Source of the DNA: Symbiodinium natans
Taxonomy: Eukaryota; Sar; Dinophyceae; Suessiales; Symbiodiniaceae
DNA length: 64,000 nt
Reading direction: 5' to 3'
Assembly (NCBI GenBank): GCA_905221605.1
Contig: CAJNDS010000110.1
Span: 82,001-146,000, forward strand
Below are positions 25,301 through 31,300 of the stretch, in pieces (position 1 is the first letter of the stretch; each line of letters starts with the position of its first letter). The notes below the pieces were generated by a model that saw only the letters and a list, made by a program, of their open reading frames with translations, did not search any database and had not been told where the DNA came from. Both the position numbers and the translations under genes were made by a program.

Positions 25301-28300
25301 TTCGGTGGGATTTCCAGAAGATGACTTGACCCCCCCCCCCCCCCTGGATCATTGATCTCGCAAGACCGTCTTTCTCTTTTCTGTGTGGAAGCCCCCGGAC
25401 GCGCGACGTGCTGACATCGAGCTGGTAACGATTCGTATTTCGTCTTCGCAGGTAGACCTATATAAGACCCAGAGCTGCGAAGGCTTTGGGTTCTTAGAAA
25501 GTCGTAGACTCCCTCAACCCCAGACCCTAAACCCCAAATCCTGAACCCTGGTTTAAACCCTAAACCCTAAACCCTAAACCCTAAACCCTAAACCCTAAAC
25601 CCTAAACCCTAAATCCCTAAACCCTAAACCCTGGTTTCTTCGGACGCCATGAACAGCTCCAGGCATTGGGACATCTCTGCCTCAGAGAGGCTCGACTTGA
25701 TCCGGAATTTCACGCCTCTCGACATCGGGTCCGAGCGTTTGGAGTTTCAGGATCAGGGTGTAGGCTTAGGGTTTAGGTTTTGGGTTTAGGGTTTAGGGTT
25801 AAAAGTTTAGGGTTTAGGGTTTAGGGTTTAGGGTTCAGGGGCTTAGGCTTAGGGTTTCGGGCTCGGGATTTCGGGTTCCGGGTTGAAAGCAGGCAGGTTT
25901 TGTGCACAAAGTTGCCAAAAAAGTGGCTATCAGGAGTACGCCCACATGCCAAGCCCTGAAGCCCTAGTGCCCTACGTTCTACAGACTCTGTGCTTTCGTC
26001 TGCAAAACCCTAAAGCCTTGACCCTATTCTATACCTGAACTCCTGTGGAAAGTGAACTGTGGAAACCATAGCTTTTAGGGTTCACGATCTCAGACACTAG
26101 CTTTCTTGTGAACGTTTCAGCTAAATCCGACAACCTTGAAGCCGAATCGTACAGGCAGGCGGCTCCTATAAGGCGGTGCCGCAGGCGGAGACCGCCATTT
26201 TGAGGGCCTTTCCAGGCGAGAAAGGTGAAGTTCTGATCAAGATTTAAGGTTTTTTAACGTTAAAAAACCCTAAATGCGGGTTTTTTAACGTTAAGAAACC
26301 CTAAAGGTGGCGCAAAGAAAGACATGGACCTCCTCACGCCAGAAAGCATCAGCAGCCGGCTGACTCCAAGCAACAGCGAGGGGCTGAACGCCTGAGTGCG
26401 TGTTTGGTTCCTTCCCTTCTCGCTAGAGCACCGAGGTAATATATATATATATATGGTTCATACATAATTAGAGTCTTCTAACTCTTAAGGCACATTTTCT
26501 AGGAAAAAGGGCACCCTTCTTGCTAGGTTACTCCCGGGTCTAGTATACAATTAGACTATTCTACCTATCAAGGCCCCTGTTTGTCTGCTTCCCAAGCCGA
26601 ACCAGTTGATGTCGAAGCCTTGGGCAGCTCCCTCCACAGGAACACCTAAGTATGTGCTTTCGCAAGTTACGACCTCTGTATCGACAAGCACGGCGCCGAA
26701 GCCCTGAACCCTGAACCCTGAACCCTAAACCCTAAACTCTAGACCCTAAACCCTAAACCCTAAAGCCTAAAGCCTAAACCCTGAACCCTAAACCCTAACC
26801 CTTAGCCCCATAAGGAATTACGGCCTGGAGCACTGGGGCGCCGACGCACGCGGGGTGGAGACGACGCGGCGCTTCCTGTTGGAGTGGCTGCAGCTTGGAC
26901 TAGTTTCAGCATGGTTGGAGCTACAGGTGGGGGGTGGGGGGGGGGGGGTGGGTTTAGGGTTTTCATTAGGGTTTAGGGTTCAGGGTTTAGGGTTTAGGGT
27001 TCAGGGTTTAGGGTTTGGTGTTTGGGGGTTTGGGGTTTAGGGTTTACGAAAATTGGGGTACCCTTTTCGGGGCTCCGATATATACAGATTATAGTAATTC
27101 GGAGTTATATTAAAGATGTTTTGAAGCAATGGGCGAGGATCTCGCTAGAATGGCCGCAATCCTGTCAGTAGAGGTCGCCCATGAAAGCACGGGCCTCGGG
27201 TTGAAGCTTAGGGATTCGAGTCTTGTGTTTGGCGGCTTCGCGCACTTTGACCTTTCGCTAGGCCCCTGAACATAAGAGCGCAAACTGCAAACCCTAATAC
27301 ATCACTCAAGCTGGGTTTCGGAGTACTATACTATAATTTCTTGTTCTGGGCGTATAAAAAGTATATACTTCTTATCCCAGGGTCTACTCAAAATTAGGGC
27401 AAAAGACTCCTGCTGCCAGAGACCACAGCCCAGCTCCTAGGAATCCCAGCGCGCCCCAAACCCTAGCTTACTGAGTGCAGCCCGAACCCAAGCCCACCTG
27501 CTGTCCCACCCTACACCCCAAACCCTAAACCCCAAACCCTAAACCCTCAACCCTAAACCCCAAACCCTAAACCCTAAACCCTAAACCCTAAACCCCTAAA
27601 CCCTAAACCCTAAACCCCCTACATCACTGCACGTAGGTCCTTCACCTGCCGCTACGTCCCCATAGGACTCCTGGAGGTGCCCCGGACCGGCACCTTTGAG
27701 GATTTTTTGGGGAGGTTTAGGGTTTAGGGTTTAGGGTTAGGGTTTAGGGTTTAGGGTTTAGGCTTTAGGGTTCAGAGTTCAGGGTTCAGGGTTTAGGGTT
27801 TAGGGTTTAGGGTTTAGGGTTTGGGGTTTGGGGTTCAGGGTTTGGGTCGAATCAGGCTTGCTTGCCAGTCTGGCCTTCACCTGACCTTGCTCCATTTCAT
27901 ATCATGTTGTTTTTTTTTTGGGAGTTGACCGGCTTTTAAGATTTAGGCCTAGCTTCGGCCAAAGTCCAGCCCTCATGATAGGGTTTACGGTTTAGGGTTT
28001 AGGGTTTATTGTTTAAGGTTTCTTCTTCCAGTCTCGGAGACGCGAAAGTCCAGCATCGCAGTATCCTGATTTCCCTTCTTGCGGGATGGGTTCCCTGATA
28101 TAGCCGCACCTTGTGACATTGTGCTCATAGCTCACGGGAGGGGGTGGGGGGGGGATTCACAGAAGCCCGAAACCCTGAACCCTAAACCCTAAGCCCTAAT
28201 CCCTGTCGGAATATCCCAAAAGCCCTCTACATCCGAGGTGCAGCAGGCTAAGATCAACTGGCGCCCCCGACCCTACGTCGGGCGCAGCGATCTGGAGACG

Positions 28301-31300
28301 AAGATGGCCTCGACCAACTCGAAGGAATCCCTAGGGTTATAGTTATAGGGTTTAGGGTTATAGGGTTTAGGGTTTAGGGTTTAGGGCATCAGGATTTGGG
28401 GTTCAGAGTTCAGGGTTCTTCCTGTCTCCAAGTGGCTCCAAGTGAGCCAAGCCAACTGAGCTCTCCCTGAGGTTGTTTTCCGGTGAATCTCTGTGCCCTG
28501 TCAAACGTGTCGCTCTTACTCACTCATATAAAGTTCCCGCTTGATTGCTTGACTTACTACCCGAAACCCCAAACCCTAAACCCTAAAGCCTCAGTTGCTT
28601 TCACTCCCTCTATTCGGCTGAGCCTCGAACCCTAACCCAGATGCCTTCGGGCAAGAATCGCAAGCTGAATCGCACCCTCCAGACTCAGGAACCGAAGCCC
28701 ATAACCCCGCACCCCAAACCCTAACCCCCAAACCCTACAAACTCTACGTGGAACTCTACTATTGATAGAACCTAGACCCTACAGCCTAAGGCCTTAACCC
28801 TAAACCTACAACCCTAAAAGCCCTAGCCCCTAAACCCTAAATGGACTCGTGACACTGGGAGCCTTCTGCCCCCGCTGGAAATAGTAGTACAATATGTGAG
28901 AATACAATGCCGATATATGGCAAATAAAATATTTAAATCTAAGTCTAAGTCTAAGTCTAGTCTAAATCTAAACCTAAACCTATTTCTAAATATAAATATG
29001 AATATCAATATGAATATAAACATAAATACAAATATGAACAAAAATCTAGATATAAATAAATATATATATATATATATATATACATACATATATATATATA
29101 TATACACATACATATGTCTTGTCGTATATTATTCGTTCGAAAGAGTGAAAGCATAAGTGCGCTGCTCGCCGGCATAGCGAAAATAAAGGACACTTGTAGG
29201 CACTCCTGTGCGCCACATTGCGGATCAATGTGCTTCAGCAAGCCAGATTTTCGGCCTGGTGGTGTAGGTGGTGGCTGGGGTCGTTCTCGCCCATCGTGAC
29301 CTTGCACCTAGTCACCCCCCCCCCCCCCCCCACAAGTAAAGCAAAACCAGCACCCCTCCTCAATGTGAATCCGATGCTGCATGTGAGTAATGATGAGGCA
29401 TACGAATGAGACAAAATCACGGCATGCAGCCATGTTCGACTGCTCTGAAACGCCAGGCTCAGGATATTAGACTTCTTCATCCGACGCCAGGGATGCTGCA
29501 CATCCGTATGCTCTCGGGTGAAGAGCTGGTAGCCATGCCGGTGGAGGAGGTGAGCAGCGTGAGGGAGGTGACTATATCCCCCTGGGAATTATTGTTTCTT
29601 TTTGTCTATATAAAACCCAAGAGGATATTTAAAAGATGTATTTTTATTTAAGGCTCTAAGGGGAGTATAGGTGAAGCAGTGCCTACACCAGCTCCATGGC
29701 CTTCCCCCGCGCTTCCGGCAGCGGCTTCTACTTCAGGGCTCGAGTTTACATGATGCTGACAAGCTCGACTCGCCCCTGGATCTTGAAGTTGTCGTGCTTT
29801 CTCTCACCAGCGCCTCCCAGACAGAGGCCGACGAGATCATGGCAGCTGCCAATCTGGGCATGGTGGAAGAGGCTTTGGGTAACTCTGACCGCCCTATTCA
29901 CTCAGAAGGAGGGGGTCGCCCGTCCACCCTAAATCCTAAACCCTAAAATCCTTTAAATCCTAAACCCTAAACTGGGAGGCACTTATATGGGGGTAGGTGA
30001 GGGAACCCCAAGGATCCCCGAAAAACCTCGAGGTCGAGTCACTCCCGCAGCGGCCCCCTGAACCCGAATGTGGCCAATGAACGCGGCGAGAGCCTGCTTC
30101 TCTGTGCAGCCAGCTGTTTTTGGTAGCCCCTTGGGATGGCTTAGATTTTCCCTCAGCTTATAGGAGGGTCAGAATCGTTCTTAAGAAATTGTTGCAGAGG
30201 GCTTTAAAACACCCTCCCAGGCTTCGGCCAGGTAGAAGTCGCGCGTTTGCTGCTGGAGGCTGGTGGCGACAAGAAGGCTGTTTGCAAGGAGGGCTGCACT
30301 GCCCTGATGATGGCAGCTTTGAGCGGAAGCACTGAGGTCGTGCAACTGTTGGTTGAGGCCAGTGCCGAAAAGGACATGGCCGAGACTCATGCGGCCATGA
30401 TGCTTGCGGCTTTCGGGGGCCATGTTCCAGTCTTGCGCTTCCTGCTGGAGGCCGGTGCCGACAAGGACGTGGCCGACAGTAGCGGGGTAACAGCACTGAT
30501 GAGCGCAGCTCGAAAAGGCCATGCTGACGTCGTACGATTGCTGATGGAGGCCGGCGCACGGGAGGACACGGTCGACGTTTTCGGCAACACTGCCCTCATG
30601 GTCGCAGTCCGAAAAGGCCATGATAAGGTCTTGCGCTTGCTGGTGGCGTCCGGAGCCGTCAAGGACGTGGCTGACAACCACGTCGCACAGCCTTGTTTCT
30701 CGCAGCTGCCAAGGGACATGTTGAAGTCGCACGCTTGCTGGTGGAGGCCGGTGCCAGCAAGGACTTGGCCGACAAGCCCAACGGACGCACAGCCTTGATG
30801 TACGCAGCTGCCAAAGGCCATGTTGAAGTCGCACGCTTGCTGGTGGAGGCCGGTGCCAGCAAGGACTTGGCCGACAAGCCCAACGGACGCACAGCCTTGA
30901 TGTACGCAGCTGCCAAAGGCCATGTTGAAGTCGTGCGCTTGCTGGTGGAGGCCGGTGCGGACAAGGATGTGGCTGACAACCACCGTCGCACAGCTTTGAT
31001 GCTCGCAGCTGCCAAGGGTCAAGTTTCAGTCGCGCGCTTGCTGGTTGAGGCCGGTGCCGACAGGCGCTTGGCCAACAATGAAGGCCAAACAGCACTAATG
31101 CTCGCAGATCCTGAGGGCCACTTGGAGGTCGCTCGATTGCTGTCCGAGCCGGTCGTGAAGTTCGAGGCATGAGCGTGGGATAAAACCAATACACCGCTTG
31201 CGATGCGCTCAAGCTCTGAAACCCCTCAACGAGCACTCGAAATATGAACACGCCTTCTCAGCATTTGGGGCATTTAGGCTTCTTGGGGCAAAAAGAGTGT

